A DNA stretch of 64,000 nucleotides from Mailhella massiliensis (lineage in GTDB: Bacteria; Desulfobacterota; Desulfovibrionia; Desulfovibrionales; Desulfovibrionaceae). The position numbers and the translations under genes were made by a program. Positions within the stretch are counted from its first letter, which is position 1. Each line of letters starts with the position of its first letter. The stretch lies in contig NZ_LT706952.1 of assembly GCF_900155525.1 (NCBI RefSeq), forward strand, positions 1,128,624 to 1,192,623, read 5' to 3'. The notes below the pieces were generated by a model, which had not been told where the DNA came from, did no database searches, and saw only the letters and a program-made list of their open reading frames with translations. Shown piece after piece: positions 54,497-63,603 of the stretch.

Positions 54497-55999
54497 ATGT
54501 CAGAAGCGAAACTCCAGAAATCCCTGTCCCCCATGCAGGTCTGCGCTCTCGCGCTGGGTTCCATCGTCGGTTGGGGCTGCTTCGTTCTTCCGGGCGACCT
54601 CTTTCTTCCTTCGGCCGGTCCCCTCGGCACGCTGCTCGGCTTCCTTGCCGGAGCCATCCTCATTTCCTTTGTGGGAGTATGCTACAGCTACATGGTCAAA
54701 TACGCCCCCGTGGCGGGCGGAGCCTTCACCTATGCCTACATAGGTTTCGGCCCCACGGCATCCTTCATCTGCGGCTGGGCGCTGGTCATCGGCTATGTCG
54801 CCATCGTCATGATCGACATTGCGGCGCTCTCGCTTATCTTCCGCTTCCTTTTCCCCGGCGTGTTTGAGTTCGGCGAGCTTTACACCATCGCCGGCTGGAA
54901 GGTCTACATGGGCGAAGTGCTGCTCATGACGGCAGGCACCATTGTTTTCGGCCTGCTCAACTACCGCAGCGTAGGCATGGCGGGCAAGCTGCAGCTCATC
55001 CTTGCCTTCATGCTCACCTTCGGCATCGTGGCCTTCTTCTTCGGCGCCAACACCCTGGAAACCGCAGACATCGGCAACCTCGTGCCCCTCTTTGCGGAAA
55101 ACAAGTCGCAGGCCGCCTGCATACTCAGCATATTCGCCCTTTCCCCCTTCCTCTTCGTGGGATTCGACACCGTGCCGCAGGCTTCCGAGGAATTCGCCTT
55201 CGATCCCGGCCGCTGCCGCAACATCATGGTCGTTTCCATCTTCGTGGGCATGATGCTCTACGCCATGGTCATGCTGGGCGTGGCCATCGCCATCCCCTAC
55301 CCCGAACTGCTTGCCAAGATGGAAGAAATGCGCAACGCAGGCGGCCATGCCTGGGCCACCGGCTATGTGGCCACGCTGGCTTTCGGCAAGTTCGGTTCCG
55401 TCATCCTGGCCTGCGCCGTGTTCGGCGCGGTGTGCACCGGCATCAACGGCTTCTTCGTCGCCGCAAGCCGCCTGCTTCTCGCCATGAGCCGCGGCCGCAT
55501 CCTGCCCGAATGGTTCGGCCGCATCCACCCCACCTATCACACCCCCTACAACGCCATTCTCTTCACCGCCGTTCTCGCCCTGTTCACGCCCTTTGCCGGC
55601 CGCTCCGCCGTGGGCTGGACCGTGGACATGAGCTCCGTGGGCACCGGCATAGGCTATCTCTTCACCTGCCTCGTCGCCCGCCGCGCCATCCTGAACAGCG
55701 GCAACGCCTCCGGCAGAAATCTCGGCCTGTTCTGCTGCGTCATGGGTACCATCTGCTCCATCCTCACCCTGGTGCTGCTGCTCACCCCCGGTTCCCCCGC
55801 CTACATCTCCTTCGCGCCCCGCTGCGTGCTGGCTCTGTGGGTGATACTCGGCCTCATCTTCTACTACTCCAACAAAAAGGTGTGGAGTTCCCTCCCCACG
55901 GAAGAACTTTCCCGCAATATCCTCGGCGGGGCCGACATTCCGGTGCTGTTCCATAAATCTTCCCCTGCCGACAGCCCTGAAAAACAGCTTCAGGTCTGA
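54497..55999 (+). CDS. APC-superfamily amino acid permease
   Basis: The 500-residue protein has about twelve membrane segments and the APC start motif LGSIVGWGCFVLPG, a glycine-rich unwound helix that binds the substrate. The middle PFLFVGFDTVPQASEE segment is also typical. It imports an amino acid or amine; substrate unknown. It is a single gene next to the GRE3 activator. Confidence 0.85.
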   Translation: MSEAKLQKSLSPMQVCALALGSIVGWGCFVLPGDLFLPSAGPLGTLLGFLAGAILISFVGVCYSYMVKYAPVAGGAFTYAYIGFGPTASFICGWALVIGYVAIVMIDIAALSLIFRFLFPGVFEFGELYTIAGWKVYMGEVLLMTAGTIVFGLLNYRSVGMAGKLQLILAFMLTFGIVAFFFGANTLETADIGNLVPLFAENKSQAACILSIFALSPFLFVGFDTVPQASEEFAFDPGRCRNIMVVSIFVGMMLYAMVMLGVAIAIPYPELLAKMEEMRNAGGHAWATGYVATLAFGKFGSVILACAVFGAVCTGINGFFVAASRLLLAMSRGRILPEWFGRIHPTYHTPYNAILFTAVLALFTPFAGRSAVGWTVDMSSVGTGIGYLFTCLVARRAILNSGNASGRNLGLFCCVMGTICSILTLVLLLTPGSPAYISFAPRCVLALWVILGLIFYYSNKKVWSSLPTEELSRNILGGADIPVLFHKSSPADSPEKQLQV

Positions 56000-56195
56000 C
56001 GCACTTCCCCGGCCTCCGGGCCGGGGCTTCCCCCCTCCGCCGGCTTTTCCCGAGCGCCCGGGAAAGGCCGGTTCCGTATGGAAAAGCATATTCTTCCGCG
56101 GTACGCTCCCTTCACGCTCCGCCCAGGCGGACAAAAAGGCGGATCCCTTCCTTCGCGCCTCATTCCCGCAGGTTCCCCCCTTTCTGGAGGAAAGC

Positions 56196-56927
56196 ATGGA
56201 CATCAACGCCCTCATCGTTTTTTTATGCTGGTTCACCGGGGGCTTCGTTTCCGGAGTCACGGGCATAGGCGGCGCCATGGTCGCCGTTCCCGTGGCCGCC
56301 CTGTTCATCCCCATGCATGAAGTCATTCCCTTAAGCTGCATTCTGAACGCGGCCATGGACGGCAGCCTTGCCTTTCTCTACTTCCGGCACTGCCGCGTAC
56401 CGGCGCTGTGGCCGCTGCTGCTCGGCGCCCTTCCCGGTTCCGTGGCGGGGCTGGCCCTGCTGCAGATGCTTCCTGAAGCCGTGCTTCAAGGAACGGTGGG
56501 GCTTCTGCTGATCTTCTATGTCTGGTGGCAGCGCACGGCCAGAGCCGGGGAACGGAAAAAGGATTCCTGGATTATCGGAAGCGCGGCGGGCTTCGGCGCA
56601 GGCCTTCTCGGAACGGCCACCTCCTTCGACGGCCCTCCCGCAGGAGCCTATGCCCTCTACCGGGGCTGGGAACCGCGCGAAGTCCTCGGCACGCTCGGCA
56701 TCTTCTTCCTCATCCGCAGCCTTTTTGCCTGCGCGCTTCAGGCAAAGGCGGGACTCTATACGGCCGAGGTCGTACACTATGCCGTGTACGGCATCCCCGC
56801 CTGCGTGCTCGGCGCGGTATGCGCCTTCCCTGTGGTGAAGCGCATACGCGTGGACCTGTTCCGCCGCGCGCTCATGATCGTCATTGCTCTTGCCGGGCTT
56901 GTATGCCTGTGTCAGGCCCTTTCCTGA
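56196..56927 (+). CDS. TauE/SafE family membrane protein (putative sulfite/sulfonate exporter)
   Basis: The 243-residue membrane protein has the two TauE/SafE half-repeats, marked by GGFVSGVTGIGGAMVAVP and GFGAGLLGTATSFDGPP, and about eight hydrophobic helices. The family exports sulfite, sulfoacetate or other anions. In an organism that may release sulfite from sulfonates this is relevant, although it is not in the sulfosugar cluster. GGAGG precedes the ATG. Confidence 0.82.
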   Translation: MDINALIVFLCWFTGGFVSGVTGIGGAMVAVPVAALFIPMHEVIPLSCILNAAMDGSLAFLYFRHCRVPALWPLLLGALPGSVAGLALLQMLPEAVLQGTVGLLLIFYVWWQRTARAGERKKDSWIIGSAAGFGAGLLGTATSFDGPPAGAYALYRGWEPREVLGTLGIFFLIRSLFACALQAKAGLYTAEVVHYAVYGIPACVLGAVCAFPVVKRIRVDLFRRALMIVIALAGLVCLCQALS

Positions 56928-56956
56928 ACAGACTACGGGAATGAAAAACGCAAGGC

Positions 56957-56986
56957 AAAAAAAAAGCCCGGAAAAACTTCCCGGGC
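56957..56986 (-). terminator. Terminator of menA
   Basis: GCCCGG pairs with CCGGGC; on the minus strand it is followed by nine T residues. It is 25 bases from the menA stop and may also end the TauE gene. Confidence 0.85.
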
Positions 56987-57010
56987 CCGGAAATATGCAT
57001 CCTTCCGCAG

Positions 57011-57919
57011 TTACTTCAGCACCGCATCCAGCAGCAGCCCCGCAGCAAGAAGCGCGCTGAACACGAGAATATTGCGGGAAGTAAGGCCGAGGCAGCGGTT
57101 GAGGGCACGGCCTTCGTATATCGACGACATCATGCTCCATACCCGGTAATGCAACGGCAGGAAAAGAAGAGGCAGCAGTCCGGCCCAGAACAGACCGTGA
57201 GGCATGAGGCAGAGCGCGAAGGCACAGGCGAACCCGCCCTGCGCCAGATAGTAGCGCAGGCCGAATTCCGCGCCGAAACGGGCGATGAGCGTTTTCTTGC
57301 CCGAAATCCGGTCCTGGTCACGGTCGCGGAAATTGTTGATGGTGAGCAGCAGATTGATGCACACCCCCACCGCAAGCCCCGCAAGCGTGGCCTGCGGCGA
57401 CCATGCTCCGGCCTGCACATAGTAGGTGAACCCCACGGCCACAAGCCCGAAGAACACCAGCACCATCACGTCGCCCCAGCCGTGCGCCGCCAGAGGGTAC
57501 GGCCCTGCGGAATACAGGTAGGCGCACACAAGGCATACAAGGGCCACGCCCAGCATACTCCAGCCGCCGTACCACGCGAGAGGAAGCCCCGCGCAGAGGG
57601 CGAGCGCAAGGTCGACGGCGATACCGGCTTTCATCTTTTTCGGCGATATCCAGCCCTGCGCACAGGCACGGCGGGGGCCGAGGCGGTCCTCCCTGTCGTT
57701 GCCCTGCTCAAAGTCGCTTACATCGTTGATGAAGTTCGACGCTATCTGCATGAGTACGGCAAAAAGCATACACAACAGGGCCGGAACAGGACGGAACACG
57801 CCCGCCCATACGGCCAGAGAACAGCCTACAAGCACGGGCGAAAGCGCCGCCGCGAGAGTTTTCGGCCTTGTCGCCAGCACCCACGCATACAACGAATCCC
57901 TGCGAACTTCATGTTCCAT
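57011..57919 (-). CDS. menA: 1,4-dihydroxy-2-naphthoate polyprenyltransferase
   Basis: The 302-residue UbiA-family membrane protein has the two Asp-rich motifs NFINDVSDFEQGND and NNFRDRDQD that bind Mg2+-prenyl diphosphate, and about nine helices. It attaches the prenyl chain in menaquinone synthesis, which anaerobic respiration to sulfite requires. It faces the TetR gene divergently. Confidence 0.88.
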   Translation of the reverse strand: MEHEVRRDSLYAWVLATRPKTLAAALSPVLVGCSLAVWAGVFRPVPALLCMLFAVLMQIASNFINDVSDFEQGNDREDRLGPRRACAQGWISPKKMKAGIAVDLALALCAGLPLAWYGGWSMLGVALVCLVCAYLYSAGPYPLAAHGWGDVMVLVFFGLVAVGFTYYVQAGAWSPQATLAGLAVGVCINLLLTINNFRDRDQDRISGKKTLIARFGAEFGLRYYLAQGGFACAFALCLMPHGLFWAGLLPLLFLPLHYRVWSMMSSIYEGRALNRCLGLTSRNILVFSALLAAGLLLDAVLK

Positions 57920-58074
57920 ATCGCCACTCTCCCGCGGACACGCCGCATGATGTCATCTTGACGCCCCCTCGGGGGCGAGGGCAGAATAGCGCATCTCACA
58001 GGCAAAGAAAAGAAAACTTCCTCCGTCTCCGCATTCCCCTCCGCGAAGGCGGACAACCTTTACAAAGGCTTCTC

Positions 58075-58734
58075 ATGGCGGCAGCATCCGGCAACACGAC
58101 CCCGCGCGGCAAGGGCCGCCCCCGCAGTTTCGACAAGGACGCGGCCCTTCTCAAGGCGCTGGACATCTTCTGGCGGCGCGGCTACGAGCCCGCCTCCATT
58201 TCCGAACTGTGCTCGGCCATGGGCATCAACGCGCCGAGCCTCTATGCCGCCTTCGGCAACAAGGCCGGGCTTTTTCTCGAAGCCGTGGCCTTCTACGAAG
58301 AGAAATACTGGCTGCCTCCTTCCCGCAGGTTTCTGGAAGAAAAGAACTTCTACCTTGCCGTGCACGATTTCTTCGCCGAAGCGGCCCGCATTCTGCTTTC
58401 CCCCGACACTCCCTGCGGCTGCATGGTGGTGCTCGCGGCCGTGAACATCTCTGAAGAAGAAACGGACATCATTCAGGATCTGCGCAAAAGACGCCAGGAA
58501 ACCAGGGACATGTTCGCCCGGAAAATACGGCAGGCCGTGGATGAGGGGCAGCTCCCGGCGGATACCTCCCCTGAAAGCCTGGCCTGCGCCTTCAACACCT
58601 TTCTGGAAGGGATGTCCCTTCAGGCCCAGAGCGGCATGAGCGTCAAGGAAATGGAAGCCATGGCCTCCTATGCCGTACGCATGCTGCCGAAATGGCGCAA
58701 ACACCTGAAACAGCTCCCTGATTCCTCCGAGTAA
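58075..58734 (+). CDS. TetR/AcrR-family regulator
   Basis: The 219-residue protein has an N-terminal TetR helix-turn-helix (ALDIFWRRGYEPASISELC and SLYAAFGNKAGLF) and a C-terminal ligand domain. It lies 119 bases before the flavodoxin-like reductase, with a long palindrome between them, so it probably represses that gene in the absence of an effector. The longer upstream frame was rejected as non-coding. Confidence 0.88.
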   Translation: MAAASGNTTPRGKGRPRSFDKDAALLKALDIFWRRGYEPASISELCSAMGINAPSLYAAFGNKAGLFLEAVAFYEEKYWLPPSRRFLEEKNFYLAVHDFFAEAARILLSPDTPCGCMVVLAAVNISEEETDIIQDLRKRRQETRDMFARKIRQAVDEGQLPADTSPESLACAFNTFLEGMSLQAQSGMSVKEMEAMASYAVRMLPKWRKHLKQLPDSSE

Positions 58735-58776
58735 CCCACCTTCATCATCCGGTTTTTCCCTTGGGAAATATTTTTG

Positions 58777-58821
58777 TATCGATTGATAAAAATATATTGA
58801 CTATTTTTATAGCAATCGATA
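58777..58821. promoter_or_regulatory. Candidate TetR operator and promoter
   Basis: The outer arms TATCGATTG and CAATCGATA and inner arms ATAAAAATA and TATTTTTAT form a 45-base inverted repeat. A possible -35 box (TTGACT) lies inside. It precedes the reductase start by about 33 bases. Confidence 0.6.
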
Positions 58822-58853
58822 CAGATTTTTCATATCCAAAGGGAGGAATGCTC

Positions 58854-59420
58854 ATGAAACGGAACATCATCATTCTCAACGGCAGTCCGCGCAGAAACGG
58901 CAACCCCTCCGCCCTCTGCGACACCTTCACGGAAGGGGCGGCGGGCGCGGGCCACAGCGTCACCCGGTTCAACCTTCAGGGCATGAACATACACGGCTGC
59001 CTCGGCTGCATGAAGGGCGGCAAAGATGCGGCGAGCCCCTGCGTACAGAAGGACGACATGGCCCTCATCTACCCCGCCTACCGGGAAGCCGACATCGTGG
59101 TTCTGGCCTCGCCCATGTATTACTGGGGCTTCACCTCCCAGCTCAAGGCCGCCTTCGACCGACTTTTCGCCGTGGCGGAACTCGACGACCGGTACCGCAA
59201 TCCGCACAAGGACTGCGTGCTTCTCATGGCTGCGGAAGGCGATTCGCCGGACAACGGGAAGCCCGTGCTTGACTATTATCACGCCCTTCTTGCCCGGCTC
59301 GGCTGGCACGACCTCGGCACGGTTCTGGCAGGAGGTGTATTCCAGACAGGCGACATTCTCAAAAACGGCGGACATCCGGCCCTCAGGCAGGCCCGGGAAC
59401 TCGGCGCGTCCCTGAGCTGA
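58854..59420 (+). CDS. NADPH-dependent FMN reductase/flavodoxin-like oxidoreductase
   Basis: The 188-residue protein starts with the flavodoxin-like NGSPRRNGNPSALCD motif and has ASPMYYWGFTSQLKA, both typical of iron-sulfur flavoproteins and FMN reductases. A GCLGCMKGG pair may hold a cluster or disulfide. It is probably a cytoplasmic stress or quinone reductase under TetR control. ATG 58854 was chosen from its spacing to GGGAGG. Confidence 0.8.
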   Translation: MKRNIIILNGSPRRNGNPSALCDTFTEGAAGAGHSVTRFNLQGMNIHGCLGCMKGGKDAASPCVQKDDMALIYPAYREADIVVLASPMYYWGFTSQLKAAFDRLFAVAELDDRYRNPHKDCVLLMAAEGDSPDNGKPVLDYYHALLARLGWHDLGTVLAGGVFQTGDILKNGGHPALRQARELGASLS

Positions 59421-59469
59421 AGACCTGCCGGAAACCGGCCGGTCTTCCTCCGATGACCCGGGCCGCGAC

Positions 59470-59506
59470 AAAGCCGCGCCTTTCGTGCTGAGCGAAAGGC
59501 GCGGCC
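59470..59506 (+). terminator. Terminator-like hairpin after the reductase
   Basis: AAGCCGCGCCTTTCG pairs with CGAAAGGCGCGGC, followed by CTTGT. The remaining part of 59421-59723 shows no gene. Confidence 0.55.
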
Positions 59507-59723
59507 TTGTCTTCCGCCTAAGGCAACAGGGAATGTTCCCTGCAGGCCGGAAAGCCTCTCCCCCTTGTCCCGTCCGGCCCCGGCCTCCCCTGATGAATTG
59601 ACCTTCCTTCCCGACAAAGGTATTCTTTTCAGCCGTCAGTCATTCAGGATACGCGGCGAAAACGCCGCTCCAACGCCGCCCGGCGCGCCCTGAACGCGCA
59701 GCGGCAAAACGCATGAGGCCCCC

Positions 59724-61427
59724 ATGAGCCAGAACATCCCCGCCCCTGAAGCGGAACGCCCCCAGGGCACCGATTTTCTCCGCGCCCGCATCAACCAGGA
59801 CAATCTCACCGGACGCTTCGACGGACGCGTGCATACGCGCTTTCCTCCCGAACCCAACGGATACCTGCATATAGGCCACGCCAAGTCCATCTGCATCAAT
59901 TTCGGCCTGGCGAAGGAATACGGCGGCCTGTGCAACCTGCGCTTCGACGACACCAACCCCGTGAAGGAAGACACCGAATACGTCGATTCCATCCAGCAGG
60001 ATGTACGCTGGCTGGGCTTCGAGTGGGCGGGCGAGGTGCATTACGCCTCCGACTACTTCGATCAGCTTTATGAATACGCCGAAAAGCTCATCATGATGGG
60101 CAAGGCCTATGTGGACGAGCTTTCCGCCGACGAAATACGCGAATACCGCGGCACGCTCACCAGGCCCGGCACGCCGAGCCCCTGGCGTGACCGCCCGGCC
60201 GAAGAGAGTCTCGACCTGTTCCGCCGCATGAAGGCCGGGGAATTCGAAGACGGCAAGTATGTGCTCCGCGCCAAGATCGACATGGCATCGCCCAACGTCA
60301 TCATGCGCGACCCCACCATCTACCGTATCCGGCACGCCTCCCATCACCGCACGGGCGACAAGTGGTGCATCTACCCGATGTACGACTTCACGCACTGCCT
60401 TTCCGACTCCATCGAAGGTATCACCCACTCCATCTGCACGCTGGAATTCGACAACAACCGCGAACTGTACGACTGGGTGCTGGACACCCTCGGCGTCTAT
60501 CATTCCCAGCAGATAGAATTTGCCCGCCTTCAGCTCACCTATACCGTGCTTTCCAAACGCAAGCTCATCCAGCTCGTGAAGGAAGGCTATGTGCGCGGCT
60601 GGGACGACCCGCGTATGCCCACCATTTCCGGTCTGCGCCGCCGCGGCTACACGCCCGAAGCCATCCGCGATTTCTGCTCGCGCATCGGCATCGCCCGTTC
60701 CGCCGATTCCGTGGTGCATTACAGCCTGCTGGAATTCTGCTGCCGCGAACACCTGAACGCCGTCACGCCCCGCTGCATGGCCGTGCTCGACCCCATAAAG
60801 GTCATCATCACCGACTACCCCGAAGATCAGGTGGAGGAATTCGAGCAGCCTCTGCACCCCGAAGACGCCTCCTTCGGCAGTCGCAAGGTGCCCTTCTGCC
60901 GCGAAATCTACATCGACCGCGACGACTTCCGCGAAGATCCGCCCAAGAAGTACTTCCGCCTCGCCCCGGGCGCCGAGGTGCGTCTGCGTTACGCCTACTA
61001 CATCACCTGCACCGAGGTCATCAAAGACGCGGAAGGCAACATCGTGGAACTTCACTGCACGCACGATCCCTCTTCCCGCGGCGGCTCCAGTCCCGACGGC
61101 CGCAAGGTCAAGGGCACCCTGCACTGGGTGAGCGCACGCCATGCCGTGCCCACGGAAGTGCGCCTCTATGAACAGATGTTCACCACGGAAAGCGACAGCG
61201 ACGTTGAGGAGGGCAAGACCTTCCTCGATTACTTCAACCCCGATTCCGAAAAGGTGATCACGGCCATGGCCGAACCCTACCTGGCCACGCTCCCCGCAGG
61301 CAGTCATGTGCAGTTCGAACGCGTGGGCTACTTCTGCGCCGATCCCGACGGTACGCCGGAAAAGCCCGTGTTCAACCGCACCGTGACGCTCAAGGACTCC
61401 TGGGCGAAGATAGAAAAGAAGCAGTAA
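59724..61427 (+). CDS. glnS: Glutaminyl-tRNA synthetase
   Basis: The 567-residue class I synthetase has [16 protein letters not shown] (KMSKS loop) and the C-terminal anticodon-binding beta-barrels ([10 protein letters not shown]). It charges tRNA-Gln. Its length and motifs are normal for bacterial GlnRS. It shows that this genome charges Gln directly. thiC follows 60 bases downstream. Confidence 0.96.
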   Translation: MSQNIPAPEAERPQGTDFLRARINQDNLTGRFDGRVHTRFPPEPNGYLHIGHAKSICINFGLAKEYGGLCNLRFDDTNPVKEDTEYVDSIQQDVRWLGFEWAGEVHYASDYFDQLYEYAEKLIMMGKAYVDELSADEIREYRGTLTRPGTPSPWRDRPAEESLDLFRRMKAGEFEDGKYVLRAKIDMASPNVIMRDPTIYRIRHASHHRTGDKWCIYPMYDFTHCLSDSIEGITHSICTLEFDNNRELYDWVLDTLGVYHSQQIEFARLQLTYTVLSKRKLIQLVKEGYVRGWDDPRMPTISGLRRRGYTPEAIRDFCSRIGIARSADSVVHYSLLEFCCREHLNAVTPRCMAVLDPIKVIITDYPEDQVEEFEQPLHPEDASFGSRKVPFCREIYIDRDDFREDPPKKYFRLAPGAEVRLRYAYYITCTEVIKDAEGNIVELHCTHDPSSRGGSSPDGRKVKGTLHWVSARHAVPTEVRLYEQMFTTESDSDVEEGKTFLDYFNPDSEKVITAMAEPYLATLPAGSHVQFERVGYFCADPDGTPEKPVFNRTVTLKDSWAKIEKKQ

Positions 61428-61487
61428 ACGCCGGGGCGCGCTCCGGCCGCCCCAACCGGAAGAACGGACAGCCCTTAAGGAGGCACG

Positions 61488-62807
61488 ATGTCCATTTTTG
61501 AAAAGAACCAGGCTCTGGCCCAGCTGTTCGAGCAGCATAAGGCACGCCTGTGCGAAGAAGAAGGGCTTACGGAGGAGCAGATACGCTCCGCCATAGAAGC
61601 GGGCACCATGGTGCTGCTCGGCAACCCCAACCATCAGAACGTAAGGCCCATTCTGGTGGGTCAGCCCGCCCGCGTGAAGGTCAACGCCAATATCGGCACC
61701 TCTCCCTTCCACTGCAGCGTGAAGGGCGAGATGCGCAAGCTGAACATCGCGCTGAACGCGGGAGCCGACACCATCATGGATCTTTCCATCGCGGGAGATC
61801 TGGACGATATCCGCCGTCAGATGCTGGAAGCCTGCCCCGCCCCGCTCGGCACCGTACCCATGTACGGCGTGGCGCAGATCTACATCGACAGGGGGGAAGA
61901 CCCCGCCACCATCGATCCCGAAGTCATCTTTGCCGATGTGGAAAAGCAGGCCGAACAGGGCGTGGACTTCATGACGCTGCACTGCGGGCTCACCCGTCAG
62001 GGCGCGGAATGGGGCGCGAAGGGCGGCCGTACCATGGGCATCGTTTCCCGCGGCGGCAGCATTCTTTCCCGCTGGATGCTGCGCAACGACAAGGAAAACC
62101 CCCTGCTCACCGAATTCGACCGGCTGCTCGAGATAGCCCTGCGCTATAACGTCACCCTCTCTCTCGGCGACGGCCTGCGTCCCGGAGCCAACAGCGACGC
62201 CGGCGACGCCGCCCAGTGGATGGAAGTCATCATGCTCGGCCAGCTCGCCAAACGCGGCCTGGAAAAGGGCGTGCAGTGCATGATCGAAGGTCCCGGCCAT
62301 GTGAGCCTGAACGAAGTGGAAGCCCAGATCGTGAGCATCAAGAGACTGACGAACGGCGCTCCCCTCTATGTGCTCGGACCGCTGGTTACGGATGTCACGC
62401 CCGGCTACGACCACATTTCCGGCGCCATCGGCGGCGCGCTTGCCGTGCGCGCGGGCGTGGATTTTCTCTGCTACCTCACCCCTGCCGAGCACCTCACTCT
62501 GCCCGACGAAGATGATGTGAAGCAGGGCGTCATGGCCTCCCGCGTAGCGGCGCAGGCCGGTGAAAACGCCCTGGGCACGCCCCGGGCCAGGGCCAGGGAA
62601 GCCCGCATGTCCAAGGCCCGCATGGAACTCGACTGGGATGCCATGCGTGAGATCGCCATCGACCCGGAACTTCTGGACAAGCGCCGCGAACCCCACAAGA
62701 ACGAGGAAGCCTGCGCCATGTGCGGCAACTTCTGCGCCGTGCGCATGATGCGCGAGGGCAACCCCGCGGCCGTCGTTCCTTCCCACTGTCAGCATCACCG
62801 CAAGTAA
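61488..62807 (+). CDS. thiC: Phosphomethylpyrimidine synthase (ThiC family)
   Basis: The 439-residue radical SAM protein has the ThiC layout ending in CAMCGNFC, a Cys-x2-Cys-x3-Cys cluster motif of the short, non-extended type. It converts aminoimidazole ribotide to the thiamine pyrimidine. No TPP riboswitch is present: only 60 bases separate it from glnS. Because anaerobes also have BzaF, a ThiC relative that makes 5-hydroxybenzimidazole for cobamides, that alternative should be considered. Confidence 0.88.
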   Translation: MSIFEKNQALAQLFEQHKARLCEEEGLTEEQIRSAIEAGTMVLLGNPNHQNVRPILVGQPARVKVNANIGTSPFHCSVKGEMRKLNIALNAGADTIMDLSIAGDLDDIRRQMLEACPAPLGTVPMYGVAQIYIDRGEDPATIDPEVIFADVEKQAEQGVDFMTLHCGLTRQGAEWGAKGGRTMGIVSRGGSILSRWMLRNDKENPLLTEFDRLLEIALRYNVTLSLGDGLRPGANSDAGDAAQWMEVIMLGQLAKRGLEKGVQCMIEGPGHVSLNEVEAQIVSIKRLTNGAPLYVLGPLVTDVTPGYDHISGAIGGALAVRAGVDFLCYLTPAEHLTLPDEDDVKQGVMASRVAAQAGENALGTPRARAREARMSKARMELDWDAMREIAIDPELLDKRREPHKNEEACAMCGNFCAVRMMREGNPAAVVPSHCQHHRK

Positions 62808-62820
62808 AGAAACGCATCCC

Positions 62821-62847
62821 AGGCGCGGCCTCCGGGCCGCGCCTTTT
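62821..62847 (+). terminator. Terminator after thiC
   Basis: AGGCGCGGCC pairs with GGCCGCGCCT and is followed by TTT. Confidence 0.75.
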
Positions 62848-62897
62848 CCGAAAAGGCCGCGTCACCCGATGCGGCCTTTGTGCCGGAAGGAAAGACC

Positions 62898-63530
62898 ATG
62901 TGCAAGAAAACGGCCGTCATACTGATGCTCATGCTGATGATGCCCCTTTTCAGCGCGGAGACTCATGCCGGAGAAAAAGGCGGAAAAGTGCTGAACGCCC
63001 GCCAGACCTTTGCCCTCATCCCCACGGAAATCTTCGACAATACGCGCTTTCCCATGGATGAGGAGGAAAAGGAACTGCTCGCGGCGGAGGGCATCAGTCC
63101 GCAGTGGATCATGACGGAAAGCGGAAGGGACGTTCTGCGCCTCGAGTCTGCGGACGGGCTTTCCCGGGTATGCCTTCGCCTGTTCCGTTCGGAAAAGGGA
63201 GCAGTGGCGGCCTTCCGCACCGAAGACGATGCCGGAGAATGCATTTCCGAGCTGTGGTACATAAGCAGCGGCGGCCACGCCGCGCCGCTTCCGCTGCCGC
63301 CGGAACCGCCGAGCGCCGATTTTTTCCGGCCCGGACGGGATCTTCCGGGCCGCCTTTCGGCAAGCTGCACCTTCTGCGTCTTCGGCATGGGGCTGGAAGC
63401 TCTGCCATCCTTCACCTCCGACGGCATTCCCTGCGACCTGAAGACGGACAACGCCGTCTACTACCTCTGGAACGGAAAGAACTTCATAAAAAAAATAAAA
63501 AGCGTTGCCGAAGAGGCGCGGGACCGGTAA
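62898..63530 (+). CDS. Secreted protein of unknown function
   Basis: The 210-residue protein has a Sec signal peptide (MCKKTAVILMLMLMMPLFSA, cleavage near THA at residue 24). The rest is acidic and soluble with several cysteines (Cys-x2-Cys in ASCTFCVFG) and no recognised domain. GGAAGGAAAG precedes the ATG. It stands alone between two terminators. No function can be assigned. Confidence 0.68.
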   Translation: MCKKTAVILMLMLMMPLFSAETHAGEKGGKVLNARQTFALIPTEIFDNTRFPMDEEEKELLAAEGISPQWIMTESGRDVLRLESADGLSRVCLRLFRSEKGAVAAFRTEDDAGECISELWYISSGGHAAPLPLPPEPPSADFFRPGRDLPGRLSASCTFCVFGMGLEALPSFTSDGIPCDLKTDNAVYYLWNGKNFIKKIKSVAEEARDR

Positions 63531-63550
63531 CGCCCGCCCCCGGCAAGACG

Positions 63551-63577
63551 AAAAAAGGCGGCCTGAGCCGCCTTTTT
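63551..63577. terminator. Bidirectional terminator
   Basis: AAAAAAGGCGGC and GCCGCCTTTTT flank a CTGA loop between the convergent secreted-protein gene and argB. Confidence 0.9.
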
Positions 63578-63603
63578 CCTCTATAGCGGGAAGAGCCCCG
63601 CAG

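Noticed and set aside
54141-54743. A 200-codon gene before the APC permease
   Set aside because: Low-complexity Phe-rich start from AT-rich DNA, overlaps the permease in another frame, and lacks a ribosome-binding site.
61428-61487. TPP riboswitch before thiC
   Set aside because: The gap is only 60 bases and lacks the CTGAGA and related thi-box segments.
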